Assembly (NCBI RefSeq): GCF_001437435.1
Contig: NZ_JQCB01000008.1
Span: 2,993 to 63,593, forward strand
Reading direction: 5' to 3'
DNA: 60,601 nucleotides
Origin: Furfurilactobacillus siliginis
Lineage (GTDB): Bacteria; Bacillota; Bacilli; Lactobacillales; Lactobacillaceae
Positions within the stretch are counted from its first letter, which is position 1, and every line of letters starts with the position of its first letter. Made by a program: the position numbers and the translations under genes. Positions 38,768 to 48,089 of this stretch are shown piece after piece. A model generated the notes under the pieces. That model made no database searches. It was not told the origin of the DNA and worked only from the letters and a program-made list of their open reading frames with translations.

Positions 38768-38810
38768 ACCATATATGCAAATCGCATTATTGTCAAATTA
38801 TTTTGACAAT
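38768..38810 (-). promoter_or_regulatory. Promoter and inverted repeat of the BceAB-like operon
   Basis: TTGACA (38791-38796) and TATGGT (38768-38773) on the minus strand are 17 bases apart. The inverted repeat attgtcaaa/tttgacaat (38789-38810) covers the -35 and could be an operator. Confidence 0.55.
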
Positions 38811-38849
38811 AAAAAAAGAGTTCAGAAATGATTTCTCATTTCTGAACCC
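38811..38849 (-). terminator. recA terminator
   Basis: A strong stem of about 13 bp (gttcagaaatga and complement) with a 4-base loop. On the minus strand a run of seven T follows. Confidence 0.93.
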
Positions 38850-38866
38850 TTCATCGACAGCATTTT

Positions 38867-39982
38867 TTAAACATCGAAAGTTGTTTCACTTTCCTTAGCT
38901 TTCGCCTTGGCTTTTCCCTTTGATGCATCAGCGGATACTGCTTTTTCTGTGTCTTTATTGTCTGTGGCCGATTCATCATCCGCCGTACCATCCATGTTGT
39001 AGGCTTTACGCACCTTGTCATAGATTTCTTGACGCATCTCCGCGTGTTCCTCAGCTTCTAAGTAAGCCTTCACATTTTCACGGCCTTGTCCAATCCGTTC
39101 GCCATCATATGCGTACCAAGCCCCTGACTTGTCTACGATATCCTTATCAACGGCCATATCCAGTAATTCACCAGATTGTGAAACACCATGTCCGTACATG
39201 ATATCAACTTCAGCCACCTTAAATGGTGAGGCAACCTTGTTCTTAACGACCTTAATTCTAGTCCGGTTACCCATGACTTCCGTACCATCTTTGATCTGTT
39301 CAGCCCGACGAACTTCAAGCCGAACCGTTGAGTAGAACTTCAAAGCACGGCCACCAGGGGTTGTTTCTGGATTACCAAACATAACCCCAACTTTTTCACG
39401 AATCTGGTTAATAAACAGCGCAATGGTTTTAGTCTTGTTGATTGATCCAGAAAGCTTCCGTAATGCTTGCGACATTAATCGTGCCTGCAACCCAACGTGG
39501 GCATCACCCATTTCGCCTTCAATTTCAGCACGAGGTACCAAAGCGGCAACAGAATCGATAACGACGATATCAATCGCACCTGATGAAACTAAGGCATCAG
39601 TGATTTCTAAGCCTTGTTCACCAGTATCTGGCTGGGATAGTAACAGGTCATCGACCTTAACACCTAAAGCTTCTGCATACTGTGCATCCAAAGCATTTTC
39701 GGCATCGATATACGCAGCAGTACCACCCATCTTTTGCACTTCAGCAACCGCGTGTAAGGCAATGGTCGTCTTACCAGATGATTCTGGCCCGTAAATTTCA
39801 ACGATTCGTCCACGTGGATAGCCACCTACCCCAAGTGCATCATCAAGCTTCAATGATCCAGACGGAACCGTTGAGATTTGGGTATTGACGTTTTCGCCTA
39901 AACGCATGATCGAGCCTTTACCAAAATTCTTTTCAATTTTTTTAAGTGCAGCATCTAGTGCTGCTTGACGTGCATCAGCCAA
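38867..39982 (-). CDS. recA: Recombinase RecA
   Basis: Strand-exchange protein of 371 residues that also triggers LexA cleavage. Walker A is [13 protein letters not shown] (about residues 63-75). The Walker B region is [21 protein letters not shown], shown here only as VVIDSVAAL. Loop L1 follows, and L2 is [22 protein letters not shown], given in part as [16 protein letters not shown]. The C-terminus is extended with acidic and Lys/Ala-rich residues. A LexA box and promoter lie upstream, between cinA and recA. A terminator follows the gene. Confidence 0.98.
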   Translation of the reverse strand: MADARQAALDAALKKIEKNFGKGSIMRLGENVNTQISTVPSGSLKLDDALGVGGYPRGRIVEIYGPESSGKTTIALHAVAEVQKMGGTAAYIDAENALDAQYAEALGVKVDDLLLSQPDTGEQGLEITDALVSSGAIDIVVIDSVAALVPRAEIEGEMGDAHVGLQARLMSQALRKLSGSINKTKTIALFINQIREKVGVMFGNPETTPGGRALKFYSTVRLEVRRAEQIKDGTEVMGNRTRIKVVKNKVASPFKVAEVDIMYGHGVSQSGELLDMAVDKDIVDKSGAWYAYDGERIGQGRENVKAYLEAEEHAEMRQEIYDKVRKAYNMDGTADDESATDNKDTEKAVSADASKGKAKAKAKESETTFDV

Positions 39983-40020
39983 GGGCAGATCCTCCTTTAA
40001 TCGTGTAACTCAATGTCATA

Positions 40021-40049
40021 ATAATACTGGTTAATCAGTAAAAATGCAA
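40021..40049 (-). promoter_or_regulatory. recA promoter
   Basis: TTGCAT (40044-40049) and TATTAT (40021-40026) on the minus strand with a 17-base spacer, directly downstream of the SOS box. Confidence 0.7.
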
Positions 40050-40056
40050 GCAAAAT

Positions 40057-40070
40057 CGAACAAAGGTTCG
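40057..40070. promoter_or_regulatory. SOS (LexA) box of recA
   Basis: CGAACAAAGGTTCG is a perfect match to the Gram-positive LexA consensus CGAACNNNNGTTCG. It lies seven bases upstream of the recA -35 and six bases after the cinA stop codon. Confidence 0.92.
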
Positions 40071-40076
40071 TCTTTG

Positions 40077-41336
40077 CTAAGCCAATGTTTCATCTGCTTC
40101 AATTGCACGTAAGACCATGTTTAAACCGGTCAAAACTGCTCGCCACCGATTCATTTGCCGATCATCACTAAAATGACACAGCTTTGTTTGAACAGACGTT
40201 CCCCGATATGCTAAGCCAATCCACACGGTTCCTGCCGGATTCCCTTCAAGGCTGTCCGGACCAGCAGCACCCGTAAAGGAGACCGCAATATCTGTATGCA
40301 AGGATTGTTGGGCCTTTTTCGCCATCCAAGTGGCGGTTTCGCTGCTCACAACTCCATGTTCTTTGATCACATCCGCAGGCACACCAATTAATGCCTGCTT
40401 TGCACTAGCAGCATATGTCACAAAACCACCTGGGAAGACCGCCGAAACGCCGCCAACAGTCCCTAATGTACTTTGGAACAACCCTGCTGTTAAACTTTCA
40501 GCCGCTGTAATGGTTAACTTATGTTTTATTAGCTTTTCAACCACGACCTTAACAAGACTATTATCATCGCCGTAACCATAAAAGAAGTCACCGACCAATG
40601 CTTGTACCTGCTTTTCAACTTGGTCCAACAGCCGTTGCGCTTCATTGGAATCATTTGTACTGGCCGTGATTCGTAGTGTCACCTCGCCATCTTTAGCGTA
40701 GGTTGCCAGCGTCGGATTCTTTTGCTGGTCAATCAGAGTCTCTAAACGTTCAGCTAAAGCTGCCTCACCAATGCCAAAGAAGCGCAGTACCCGTGATGTT
40801 AACTTAGCTGTACTCTGATACGTGGCTTGTAATGCCGGTTTGACCTCGGTATCAAACATCAATTTCAATTCACGTGGCGGCCCAGGGAGCACTAAGTAAT
40901 CTGTCCAATTAGCTTGATGAATAAAGTCACCAACGGCCATTCCATTGTGGTTCGCTAATACCTGTGCACCAGCGATGTACAGCGCCTGTAGTCGATCATT
41001 ATTGCCAATTGATCGACCACTATTTTGATAATGTGTCGTAATATTTTGCATGGCAACTTCGTCTAACACTAATTCACGTTGCAGGTGTTTTGCAACGACC
41101 TGCTTTGTCAAATCATCCTTTGTCGGTCCTAAGCCTCCCATCACAACAACTAAATCAGCTCGCTCCTCAGCCTCTCGTAACGCAGCTTCCAATCGGACTG
41201 GGTTATCGCCAACAACTTGCTGATGAAATACGTTAATTCCTAACGCAGCTAGCCCACGGGCGACGTAACTTGCATTCGTATTATCAATTTGTCCCAGGAG
41301 AATTTCCGTCCCCACCGCAATAATTTCTGCCTGCAT
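40077..41336 (-). CDS. cinA: CinA family protein (competence/damage-inducible)
   Basis: Protein of 419 residues with two domains. The N-terminal MoaB-like domain (about residues 1-170) carries AVGTEILLGQI, VVMGGLGPTKDD and PGPPRE. The C-terminal CinA/PncC domain (about 255-410) carries AAESLTAGLF, SYAASAKQ-like and GAAGPD motifs and in relatives deamidates nicotinamide mononucleotide. In streptococci CinA accompanies RecA to the membrane. The cinA-recA order is the conserved one. No SOS box lies upstream of cinA itself. Confidence 0.93.
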   Translation of the reverse strand: MQAEIIAVGTEILLGQIDNTNASYVARGLAALGINVFHQQVVGDNPVRLEAALREAEERADLVVVMGGLGPTKDDLTKQVVAKHLQRELVLDEVAMQNITTHYQNSGRSIGNNDRLQALYIAGAQVLANHNGMAVGDFIHQANWTDYLVLPGPPRELKLMFDTEVKPALQATYQSTAKLTSRVLRFFGIGEAALAERLETLIDQQKNPTLATYAKDGEVTLRITASTNDSNEAQRLLDQVEKQVQALVGDFFYGYGDDNSLVKVVVEKLIKHKLTITAAESLTAGLFQSTLGTVGGVSAVFPGGFVTYAASAKQALIGVPADVIKEHGVVSSETATWMAKKAQQSLHTDIAVSFTGAAGPDSLEGNPAGTVWIGLAYRGTSVQTKLCHFSDDRQMNRWRAVLTGLNMVLRAIEADETLA

Positions 41337-41480
41337 ATCCTGGTCTCACTTTCTACATACGTAAAAAACATTATTTTACTTGTCACATTTAATTATAGAA
41401 CAGCACTCGTCACTAAACGAGTGTCATCCTTTATCCGATTTTTAATAAACTGCAGGTTATTAGCTTAAAAATTCAAATCA

Positions 41481-41520
41481 AAAAACGCCAAGGAAGTCAG
41501 TCGATTTCCTTGGCGTTTTT
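41481..41520 (-). terminator. pgsA terminator
   Basis: Arms aaaaacgccaaggaa and its complement pair with a loop of about ten bases; T residues follow on the minus strand. It lies 15 bases after the pgsA stop codon. Confidence 0.92.
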
Positions 41521-41534
41521 AAATTACACATTTT

Positions 41535-42119
41535 TTATTTAAAGCCATCGCTAAACACACTGCGATTTTGTACGAAGTAATCAATACCAGAGTAAATGGT
41601 GAAGAAGAGACAAACATACAGCAGGATCAATGCCATTGGCAGATGAATGTTATTAAAGAACACATTGTTCAATAATAATAAAATGATTGAAAGCATCTGT
41701 GTTGTGGTCTTGATTTTTCCCGGATAAGCAGCGGCCATTACTGTCCCATCGTTTTCAACGATTAGTAATCGCAAACCGGTAATCGCTAATTCACGACAAA
41801 CGATAATGGCGACGACCCAAGCTGGTGCTTTGCCCATTGAAACCAGAATTACAAATGCCGTCATGACAAGCATCTTATCGGCTAAAGGATCAGCAAACTT
41901 TCCGAAATTGGTAACTAGATGTTGGCTTCGCGCAATTCGTCCATCCAACAAGTCTGTCAAGGAAGCCACGATAAAAATCACCGTGCTGATTAAACTGGTT
42001 ACAGGAATAACGGTACCAGCCCAGACAACCTCACCCCATCCAAAGGGAATGACCATCAAAAGTAAAAATACAGGAATTAAAACAATCCGAAAAACTGTTA
42101 ATTTATTTGGTAAATTCAC
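41535..42119 (-). CDS. pgsA: Phosphatidylglycerophosphate synthase
   Basis: CDP-alcohol phosphatidyltransferase of 194 residues that makes phosphatidylglycerophosphate from CDP-diacylglycerol and glycerol-3-phosphate at the membrane. The signature DGxxAR...GxxxDxxxD is complete: TDLLDGRIARS then FGKFADPLADKM (about residues 57-85). At least four hydrophobic segments surround it. It follows the RodZ-like gene by 14 bases and is followed by a terminator, so it ends the ymfF-ymfH-rodZ-pgsA group. Confidence 0.95.
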   Translation of the reverse strand: MNLPNKLTVFRIVLIPVFLLLMVIPFGWGEVVWAGTVIPVTSLISTVIFIVASLTDLLDGRIARSQHLVTNFGKFADPLADKMLVMTAFVILVSMGKAPAWVVAIIVCRELAITGLRLLIVENDGTVMAAAYPGKIKTTTQMLSIILLLLNNVFFNNIHLPMALILLYVCLFFTIYSGIDYFVQNRSVFSDGFK

Positions 42120-42133
42120 AATGTTATCCGCCT

Positions 42134-43060
42134 TTACTTGGTGGCGCTGGTTGCTGGTTGCAACTGAACGGTTAAGACCCCAGTTGTGCCAGTTCCCTTC
42201 GTCAAATCAAGCTTCTTACCGTTGATGGTAACCTTCGTCGCAGTCCGATTACCAAAGGATACTGCAACAGCAGTTGTCCCTGCAGGTAATGTGTAATCTT
42301 GGGTCTTCCCTTTTTCAACTGTACCTGCAAACAAGGCACGGCCACCAACAGGCGTGACCTGCATCCAAGAGTCAGCGCCATCAGCAGAAACTGTCATCTT
42401 GCTAGTTGCAGGTGCATTTTCAACACGGTAGGTACTGTTGGCACCGGTCGTGGTAACTGCAACAACCTTTTGCTTGCTCGAAGTCTGCTTGTCTTCACTA
42501 CTACTTGAAGACTTTTCCTCGCTGGAGCTGCTCGTTGATGAACTACTCTTTTTACTTGATTTATCGCTAGTAGAACTCACTTGTACGGCACTGCTTGAAA
42601 TCGCACTACTGTTGCTTGATTGGTTACCATGATGCACAGCAAAGGCCCAGATAGCACCCAAGATTGCAATCACGACTAAGGTCACAATTGCGATTGGTAG
42701 AATTGACTTCAACCGATCCATCGCTGCACTACCCTGTGAGCCACCTCGATTAGCCTTCATTTCACGGCTCGTTGGCTGCTCATCAGCCACAGGCATCACA
42801 TTCGTGGCAGCGGCTTGTGGTAATTGATCGTTATATTCTTTCAGCAAATCATCGCCGTCCAAATCAACGGCTTGTGCATACTGTTTAATGAATGCCCGGA
42901 CATAAAAATCACCTGGTAACTCATCGAACTTACCGTCCTCAATAGCAATCAAATAACGACGTTGAATCTTCGTTGCCTGTTGGACATCGTCAATCGTCAT
43001 CCCTTTTGCGCTACGTGCTTCTTGTAGCTTTTGACCAATGGTCGGTGCTTCTTCACTCAT
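42134..43060 (-). CDS. RodZ-like HTH membrane protein (YmfM family)
   Basis: Protein of 308 residues. The N-terminal Xre-type helix-turn-helix (GQKLQEARSAKGMTIDDVQ, about residues 8-75) faces the cytoplasm. One transmembrane helix lies at about 117-138 (ILPIAIVTLVVIAILGAIW). A Ser/Lys-rich linker of some 50 residues spans the wall side, and the C-terminal DUF4115-type beta domain follows. This layout matches RodZ, which links MreB to the elongation machinery in rods; MreBCD is encoded 5 kb away. The position upstream of pgsA is conserved. A role in cell shape is inferred. Confidence 0.9.
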   Translation of the reverse strand: MSEEAPTIGQKLQEARSAKGMTIDDVQQATKIQRRYLIAIEDGKFDELPGDFYVRAFIKQYAQAVDLDGDDLLKEYNDQLPQAAATNVMPVADEQPTSREMKANRGGSQGSAAMDRLKSILPIAIVTLVVIAILGAIWAFAVHHGNQSSNSSAISSSAVQVSSTSDKSSKKSSSSTSSSSEEKSSSSSEDKQTSSKQKVVAVTTTGANSTYRVENAPATSKMTVSADGADSWMQVTPVGGRALFAGTVEKGKTQDYTLPAGTTAVAVSFGNRTATKVTINGKKLDLTKGTGTTGVLTVQLQPATSATK

Positions 43061-43168
43061 AAGTTAAAACTCCATATATAAATTTAAATTTCTCGGTGGT
43101 GCACTAAGTCAAAGTATAGCATATGCACCGCGTTCCTGTTTTCGAAACACTTAAAAACAACGCGCAAT

Positions 43169-44485
43169 TTAAGAATTTTCGTCGCTGTCGTTATCATCAA
43201 CAGGCAAGATATCAAACACACTAATTCCAGCCGACTGAATCAACTGTTCCGCTACGTCGCGCACATCTTGTAGCGTCATCGCCTGTAAGACGGCCACTTC
43301 ATCTAACAAATTGGCACCATCAAACAATTGACCATCATAGGCATTAGCGATCCCTTCGACGGAATTCAACATCATTACATGATGCCCAATCGCCTCACGC
43401 CTAACGAGCTCAAAGGTTTCATCTGCCGTTGCAAGTGTCTTCGCAGATTGTTCTAATTCTGTGATGATTGCTTCAGAGAAACGATTTGGGTCAGGCGTGT
43501 CACTACTAATTGTTAGAAAATGAAAGCTTCGCTCCAACGTAAAGTCATAATCAAAACTATCATCAATCACACCAGTATCGTAGAGCTTCAGATACGTATC
43601 ACTTGTATCTGCAAATAAGATATCCAGCAATAACGTCGCTGCTAAACTATATTTCAGTCCTGCACGCCCAGTTGGGACTTCATCTAGGCCGCGTAACCCG
43701 ACAATCGACTTTGGTAAGACGATATCTAGGTGACGACTTCGATATGGCAGAATCTCCGTTGCATCGGTTTCAGGCAGTGGTTGCCGACTAATCGGTGCCG
43801 GCTTCGAAAAGGTCTTACCAGCCTGGTTGCTAGTAATCCAGTCCATTACTTGCTCTGGATCAAACGCCCCCACGACAAATAAGTTCATATTACTTGGATG
43901 ATAGAAGGTTTGATACGTCGTTAGCAGTTGCTCTGCGGTGATTTTGGCGATGGAATCAACCGTACCGGCGATATCAATGTGCACCGGTTCGGTTGGGTAT
44001 AGATTACCAATGATGCCCATAAACAGCTGCCAACCTGGTTCATCATCATACATTTGGATTTCTTGCCCAATGATGCCTTTTTCTTTATTGACCGTCGCCG
44101 ATGTAAAGTAAGGATCCTGTACAAAATCCAATAAAACATCTAAGTTCTCATGCAAATGCCGACTAGCTGAGAATAAGTAACTGGTCCGCGTAAAACTCGT
44201 ATAGGCATTGGCATCTGCACCATACTCACCAAATAAATCAAAGGCATCGTGATCAGCCTTTTCAAACATTTTATGTTCTAAGAAATGGGCAACGCCGTCC
44301 GGAATGGTAATGGCATCTGTTTGTCCTCTTGGTGTGAAGGAACGGTCAATTGACCCAAAATCCGTGGTTAATAAAGCATAGGTCTTGTGAAACCCCGCCT
44401 TTGGTAGTAACTGAACCTGTAAGCCATTCGGAAGGACCGTCCGATAAAGTGTCTCGCCGAGTTGTTCGTACGCATACTTTTCCAT
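43169..44485 (-). CDS. ymfH: M16-family peptidase YmfH (EF-P modification associated)
   Basis: Insulinase-like protein of 438 residues. The inverted zinc motif HFLEH is present (about residues 68-72, AHFLEHKMF), with a distal Glu region downstream, so it is probably an active peptidase subunit. In Bacillus, the YmfF/YmfH pair is tied to the 5-aminopentanol modification of elongation factor P. It begins ten bases after ymfF, and the two likely form a complex. The order ymfF-ymfH-ymfM-pgsA matches Bacillus. Confidence 0.9.
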   Translation of the reverse strand: MEKYAYEQLGETLYRTVLPNGLQVQLLPKAGFHKTYALLTTDFGSIDRSFTPRGQTDAITIPDGVAHFLEHKMFEKADHDAFDLFGEYGADANAYTSFTRTSYLFSASRHLHENLDVLLDFVQDPYFTSATVNKEKGIIGQEIQMYDDEPGWQLFMGIIGNLYPTEPVHIDIAGTVDSIAKITAEQLLTTYQTFYHPSNMNLFVVGAFDPEQVMDWITSNQAGKTFSKPAPISRQPLPETDATEILPYRSRHLDIVLPKSIVGLRGLDEVPTGRAGLKYSLAATLLLDILFADTSDTYLKLYDTGVIDDSFDYDFTLERSFHFLTISSDTPDPNRFSEAIITELEQSAKTLATADETFELVRREAIGHHVMMLNSVEGIANAYDGQLFDGANLLDEVAVLQAMTLQDVRDVAEQLIQSAGISVFDILPVDDNDSDENS

Positions 44486-44495
44486 GAGTCCCCTC

Positions 44496-45755
44496 CTAAT
44501 CCCGCAACAAATAACTGGTTGCTAACGTCGCTAACCGCGCAACTAAGGCAACGTCATTCATCGTGACTGCTTCAATCCCATTGATCCAATCGGCAACTGA
44601 AATTGGCGATTGTGCTAGATCATCCATCAAGTAAGCACCAATCACCATTCGCGGTGCGTCTTGAGCTGCTTCACGCTGATTAATCAGCGTTTCCTTGACC
44701 TGTTGAAACCGTTGTTCACTCATTTTACCAGCCGCCAATGCTGCCAGTTGCTCATTAATAATCTGTTTCACCTGTTCAGCGTTGTCGCCGTCGATGCCTG
44801 TTTGGACGGTCAATGTCTGATTAAAAAAGTTAACTGATGAATTGGCATAGTAAGCCAAGCTTTGCTTTTCACGAACATTGGTAAACAGTAACGACAGTGG
44901 TGTACCACCAAAAAGCGCGTTGAATACCTGTGCCGGATAGTACATCGCTTGCCCATAATCCACTGGAAAATGATAAATCAAATCAAGCTTAGCTTGGGTA
45001 ATTGGTTGATGTTCCACTTGTTGCTTAAGTGCTTTAGGCGTTGACATATGATATGCCAACTGCCCATGCGTCGCTGGTCGCGGTGCTAAATGAAGATTCT
45101 CTAAGGCAGCGACGACGGTTTCGTCAGTCACATCCCCTAATACATAAATGTAAACTTCATCATGCTCACGCATCCGATTCAACTCAGCAAATACATTTGT
45201 CGCAGTCAACGCATCAACATCTTCCAAACGGCCAGCGCTCGGAAAGGCTGCTGCGACATTCCCAAAGTGAAGTTGTTGTGTTTGCAGCCGCGTATAAAGC
45301 ATTTTGTCTTCACTAACGGATTTCAACGCGGTCGCTAAATTCTTCTTTTGGCGATCAAAAGTTGCATCATCAAATGCATTCGGCGTTGAACTCGATTGCA
45401 GGGGGAAATTGATCATTTCATTTAGAAATGTTACTGCATCCTTCAATAGATCAGGCTGTCCTTCTAAGTACCGACCATTGGGTACTGTCATACCAAATTG
45501 AAATTGACCCAGCTCACCAGTTTTCATGACATTGGTGCTGTAGTTGGCGCCATACAGACTGCTTAGCTTACTTGCTAACGCAGTCTGTGTCGGATATTTA
45601 TGCGAACTTGTTTCTAATAAATCTGCTAACAGTGATCGCTGTGTTAACGTTGCTAGCGTCACTGGTGAACAAAAACTGACCAGCAGACTAACGGTCTTAA
45701 ATTGTGTAGTTGGGATGACTGTCAGATGAACTCCCGTAGTTAAATCCTGTTTCAT
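44496..45755 (-). CDS. ymfF: M16-family protein YmfF (non-catalytic partner)
   Basis: Insulinase-like protein of 419 residues, similar in fold and length to its neighbour YmfH. The N-terminal region reads LLADLLETSSHKYP where a peptidase would have HxxEH, so the zinc site is missing and the protein is probably structural. M16 enzymes of this group often pair one active and one inactive subunit. It is the first gene of the ymfF-ymfH-rodZ-pgsA group. The 150-base gap upstream ends at the terminator of the amino acid transporter. Confidence 0.88.
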   Translation of the reverse strand: MKQDLTTGVHLTVIPTTQFKTVSLLVSFCSPVTLATLTQRSLLADLLETSSHKYPTQTALASKLSSLYGANYSTNVMKTGELGQFQFGMTVPNGRYLEGQPDLLKDAVTFLNEMINFPLQSSSTPNAFDDATFDRQKKNLATALKSVSEDKMLYTRLQTQQLHFGNVAAAFPSAGRLEDVDALTATNVFAELNRMREHDEVYIYVLGDVTDETVVAALENLHLAPRPATHGQLAYHMSTPKALKQQVEHQPITQAKLDLIYHFPVDYGQAMYYPAQVFNALFGGTPLSLLFTNVREKQSLAYYANSSVNFFNQTLTVQTGIDGDNAEQVKQIINEQLAALAAGKMSEQRFQQVKETLINQREAAQDAPRMVIGAYLMDDLAQSPISVADWINGIEAVTMNDVALVARLATLATSYLLRD

Positions 45756-45815
45756 GCTAACTATCCTCCCATGACTTCCGTATTATCATTGCTTAATCTT
45801 AGCTGAAACCAGGTG

Positions 45816-45879
45816 TAAAAACAAATAGACAGTCATAATGTCAGATTGCTAAGCCTACTGACACGGTGACTGTCTATTT
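45816..45879 (-). terminator. Terminator of the amino acid ABC operon
   Basis: Arms 45823-45835 and 45867-45879 pair over 13 bases, with an inner tgtcag/ctgaca stem. On the minus strand the stem is followed by TTTGTTTTT. Confidence 0.88.
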
Positions 45880-45908
45880 ACTGTATCTCATTTCAACGTG
45901 CTACTAAC

Positions 45909-46748
45909 TCACTTAATCAGTGAGTCGGCATCCTTACCAAACCATTTATGATTGATTTTGGCCAACTGCCCTTTTTCTTTTAATCGCACAAAACCCACAT
46001 TGATTTTCCGCCGCAATGTTTTATCACCTTTGCGCAGACCAACCGCATAATCTTCACCAGAAAATGCGCCGTTGAGTGTCCGGTACGCACTTGGGTCCGG
46101 TTCATGCTTCACGTAGTAATCCGCATAGACTTGATCAATCAATAACCCTTGAATTCGATTTGCGTTTAGATCAATAAAAGCATCATTGAACGTATCATAC
46201 TGAATCGGTGCGCCCTTAATGTATTGCCTCAACACTTTCGGCTGCTGGTTGACTAAACTTTGTGCTGAAGAACCGGTCTGCAGGCCCAACACTTTACCAG
46301 ACATACCAGAAAATTGGGTGATGTTTTGCCGTCGCTTTGTGACCAACACTTGTTGATTACGTAGGTACGGGTTTGAAAAAGCCACCTTTGCTTGCCGCTG
46401 CGGTGTGATCGTGTAACCATTCCAAATCGCATCGATGGTGCCATTTCGAAGTTCTGTTTCTTTCATCGACCAGTCAATTGTTTGAAAATCGACTTTTAAC
46501 CCATACTGCGCAAACACAGCACGTGCTAAATCAACGTCATAGCCTACTAAGCGCCCATCTTTTTGCCGAAAGCCCATTGGAACGAAGCTATCATCGATCC
46601 CAATCACGATGTGCCCCCGACGTTGCAATTTTGACCACGTATCAGTGCGATCAGCACGATGCGTGACCGACTCACACCCGGTACTGACAACTAACAACAG
46701 GCCGCAAAGTAGTGCTAGGAACATGCGCTGCCATTTCATTTTCTTCAT
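45909..46748 (-). CDS. Amino acid ABC transporter substrate-binding lipoprotein
   Basis: Extracellular binding protein of 279 residues. A signal peptide ends in the lipobox VVSTGC (cysteine near residue 25). The mature domain has family 3 solute-binding features: IDDSFVPMGFRQKDGRLVGYDVDL, shown here as VPMGFRQKDGRLVGYDVDL, and a downstream IDWSMKETELRNGTIDAIW region, shown as LRNGTIDAIW. The start at 46748 follows AGGAGG; a longer in-frame reading has no site. It ends the permease-ATPase-binding protein operon under T-box control. The ligand is a polar amino acid, perhaps histidine. Confidence 0.92.
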   Translation of the reverse strand: MKKMKWQRMFLALLCGLLLVVSTGCESVTHRADRTDTWSKLQRRGHIVIGIDDSFVPMGFRQKDGRLVGYDVDLARAVFAQYGLKVDFQTIDWSMKETELRNGTIDAIWNGYTITPQRQAKVAFSNPYLRNQQVLVTKRRQNITQFSGMSGKVLGLQTGSSAQSLVNQQPKVLRQYIKGAPIQYDTFNDAFIDLNANRIQGLLIDQVYADYYVKHEPDPSAYRTLNGAFSGEDYAVGLRKGDKTLRRKINVGFVRLKEKGQLAKINHKWFGKDADSLIK

Positions 46749-46758
46749 ACGCTGCCTC

Positions 46759-47397
46759 CTAGGCACCTAGTGGTGAAACAGTCACGACTTGATCGGCAAT
46801 ATTTTGAGCAAAGTCTTGATCATGTGTCACAACGATTTGTGTGATGCCACGCTGCTTCAACTCCAAAATCAGCTGTCCAACCGTATCGCGTAATGTCGGG
46901 TCTAACGCTGAGGTTGGTTCATCATAACAAAGAATTTCTGGTTGCATCGCTAACGCTCTAGCAATGGCCACACGTTGTTTTTGACCACCTGAAAGTTGGT
47001 ATGGATATTGCTTTGCTACCTGCGCCAATCCTAAGGAAGCCATCAATTCAGAAACTGCCTGGCGTGCTTCTACTGGTTTTTGTCCAGTCACCAGTGTTGG
47101 TGCTAAGGTGATGTTTTCTTCAACGCTTAAATTTGGAAATAGATTAAAATCCTGGAAAACAACGCCAATTTTTCGTTCGCGACCATGGTCTTCCACTGGG
47201 TTAAACGCCTGACCATTTAGTAAGAAAGTCCCTGCATCTGGCGTTTCTAGCCCGGCGATACACCGTAACAAAGTTGTTTTACCAGCACCAGAAGGTCCCA
47301 CAATACTAATGATTTCGTTATCAGGTACCGTCATCGAAAAATCTTTTAAAATCTGGCGACCCGCAAACGTTTTATTAATGCCTTTCATTTCAAACAT
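46759..47397 (-). CDS. Amino acid ABC transporter ATP-binding protein
   Basis: ATPase of 212 residues of the polar amino acid (GlnQ/HisP-like) group. Walker A is VGPSGAGKTTLLR (about residues 33-45), Q-loop VVFQDFNLFPN, signature QLSGGQKQRVAIARAL, Walker B ILCYDEPTSALDP and switch histidine VVTHDQDF. It is shorter than the usual 240 residues but has every motif. It lies 12 bases after the permease and ten before the binding-protein gene. Confidence 0.94.
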   Translation of the reverse strand: MFEMKGINKTFAGRQILKDFSMTVPDNEIISIVGPSGAGKTTLLRCIAGLETPDAGTFLLNGQAFNPVEDHGRERKIGVVFQDFNLFPNLSVEENITLAPTLVTGQKPVEARQAVSELMASLGLAQVAKQYPYQLSGGQKQRVAIARALAMQPEILCYDEPTSALDPTLRDTVGQLILELKQRGITQIVVTHDQDFAQNIADQVVTVSPLGA

Positions 47398-47409
47398 TGT
47401 GCTACCTCC

Positions 47410-48057
47410 CTAACGGTAATAACTGTAATGACGTTCCAATGAACGCAGACCATATGTGCAAACCAGCGTCAGTAATAAATAGATGACCCCCACTAATAAT
47501 AGTGGTACCAAAGTAACATCTCTGGCTGCGGCCACGTTTCCGGCACGCAAGAGATCGCCTAAACCGATGACATAAACTAATGAAGAATCTTTGACCAAGT
47601 TGATAACTTCATTACCGACAGCTGGAATGACTGATTTCACAACCTGTGGTAGCACAATGCGACGAAGCGTTTGACCGTACGTTAACCCTAACACGCGGGC
47701 ACCTTCATACTGACCTTGGTTAATACCGGTAAAGCCACCACGGAAAATCTCTGCGAAGTAAGCCGCGTAATTAAAGATAAACGCTACTAATGCAGCCGGG
47801 TAGCGGGCAAACACGATGTGAATGTCAGGTAATCCATAGAAAACAAACATCAGTTGCAGCAGTAATGGCGTCCCCCGCATTAACCAAATATAAAAATTTA
47901 ATGCTGCTCGAACAGGTTGCCAACGTGACCGCAACCCCATGCTGACTAATACACCTAGGGGCAATGCCCCGACGATCGTCCAAAAAAAGATGCGAATTGT
48001 CATCCATGCACCACTTAATAATGACGGTAATATTTCACTTATATACGTTAATGACAT
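47410..48057 (-). CDS. Amino acid ABC transporter permease
   Basis: Membrane permease of 215 residues of the HisM/GlnP type. It has about five transmembrane segments and the EAA loop YAAYFAEIFRGGFTGINQGQ...GARVLGLTYGQTLRRIVLPQ, which contacts the ATPase. The start at 48057 is preceded by GGAGG; an in-frame ATG 15 bases upstream overlaps that site. It is the first gene behind the two-platform T-box. Expression should rise when the cognate tRNA is uncharged. Confidence 0.94.
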   Translation of the reverse strand: MSLTYISEILPSLLSGAWMTIRIFFWTIVGALPLGVLVSMGLRSRWQPVRAALNFYIWLMRGTPLLLQLMFVFYGLPDIHIVFARYPAALVAFIFNYAAYFAEIFRGGFTGINQGQYEGARVLGLTYGQTLRRIVLPQVVKSVIPAVGNEVINLVKDSSLVYVIGLGDLLRAGNVAAARDVTLVPLLLVGVIYLLLTLVCTYGLRSLERHYSYYR

Positions 48058-48089
48058 CTGCTTACCCTCCAAATTTGCTAAACGTGCAC

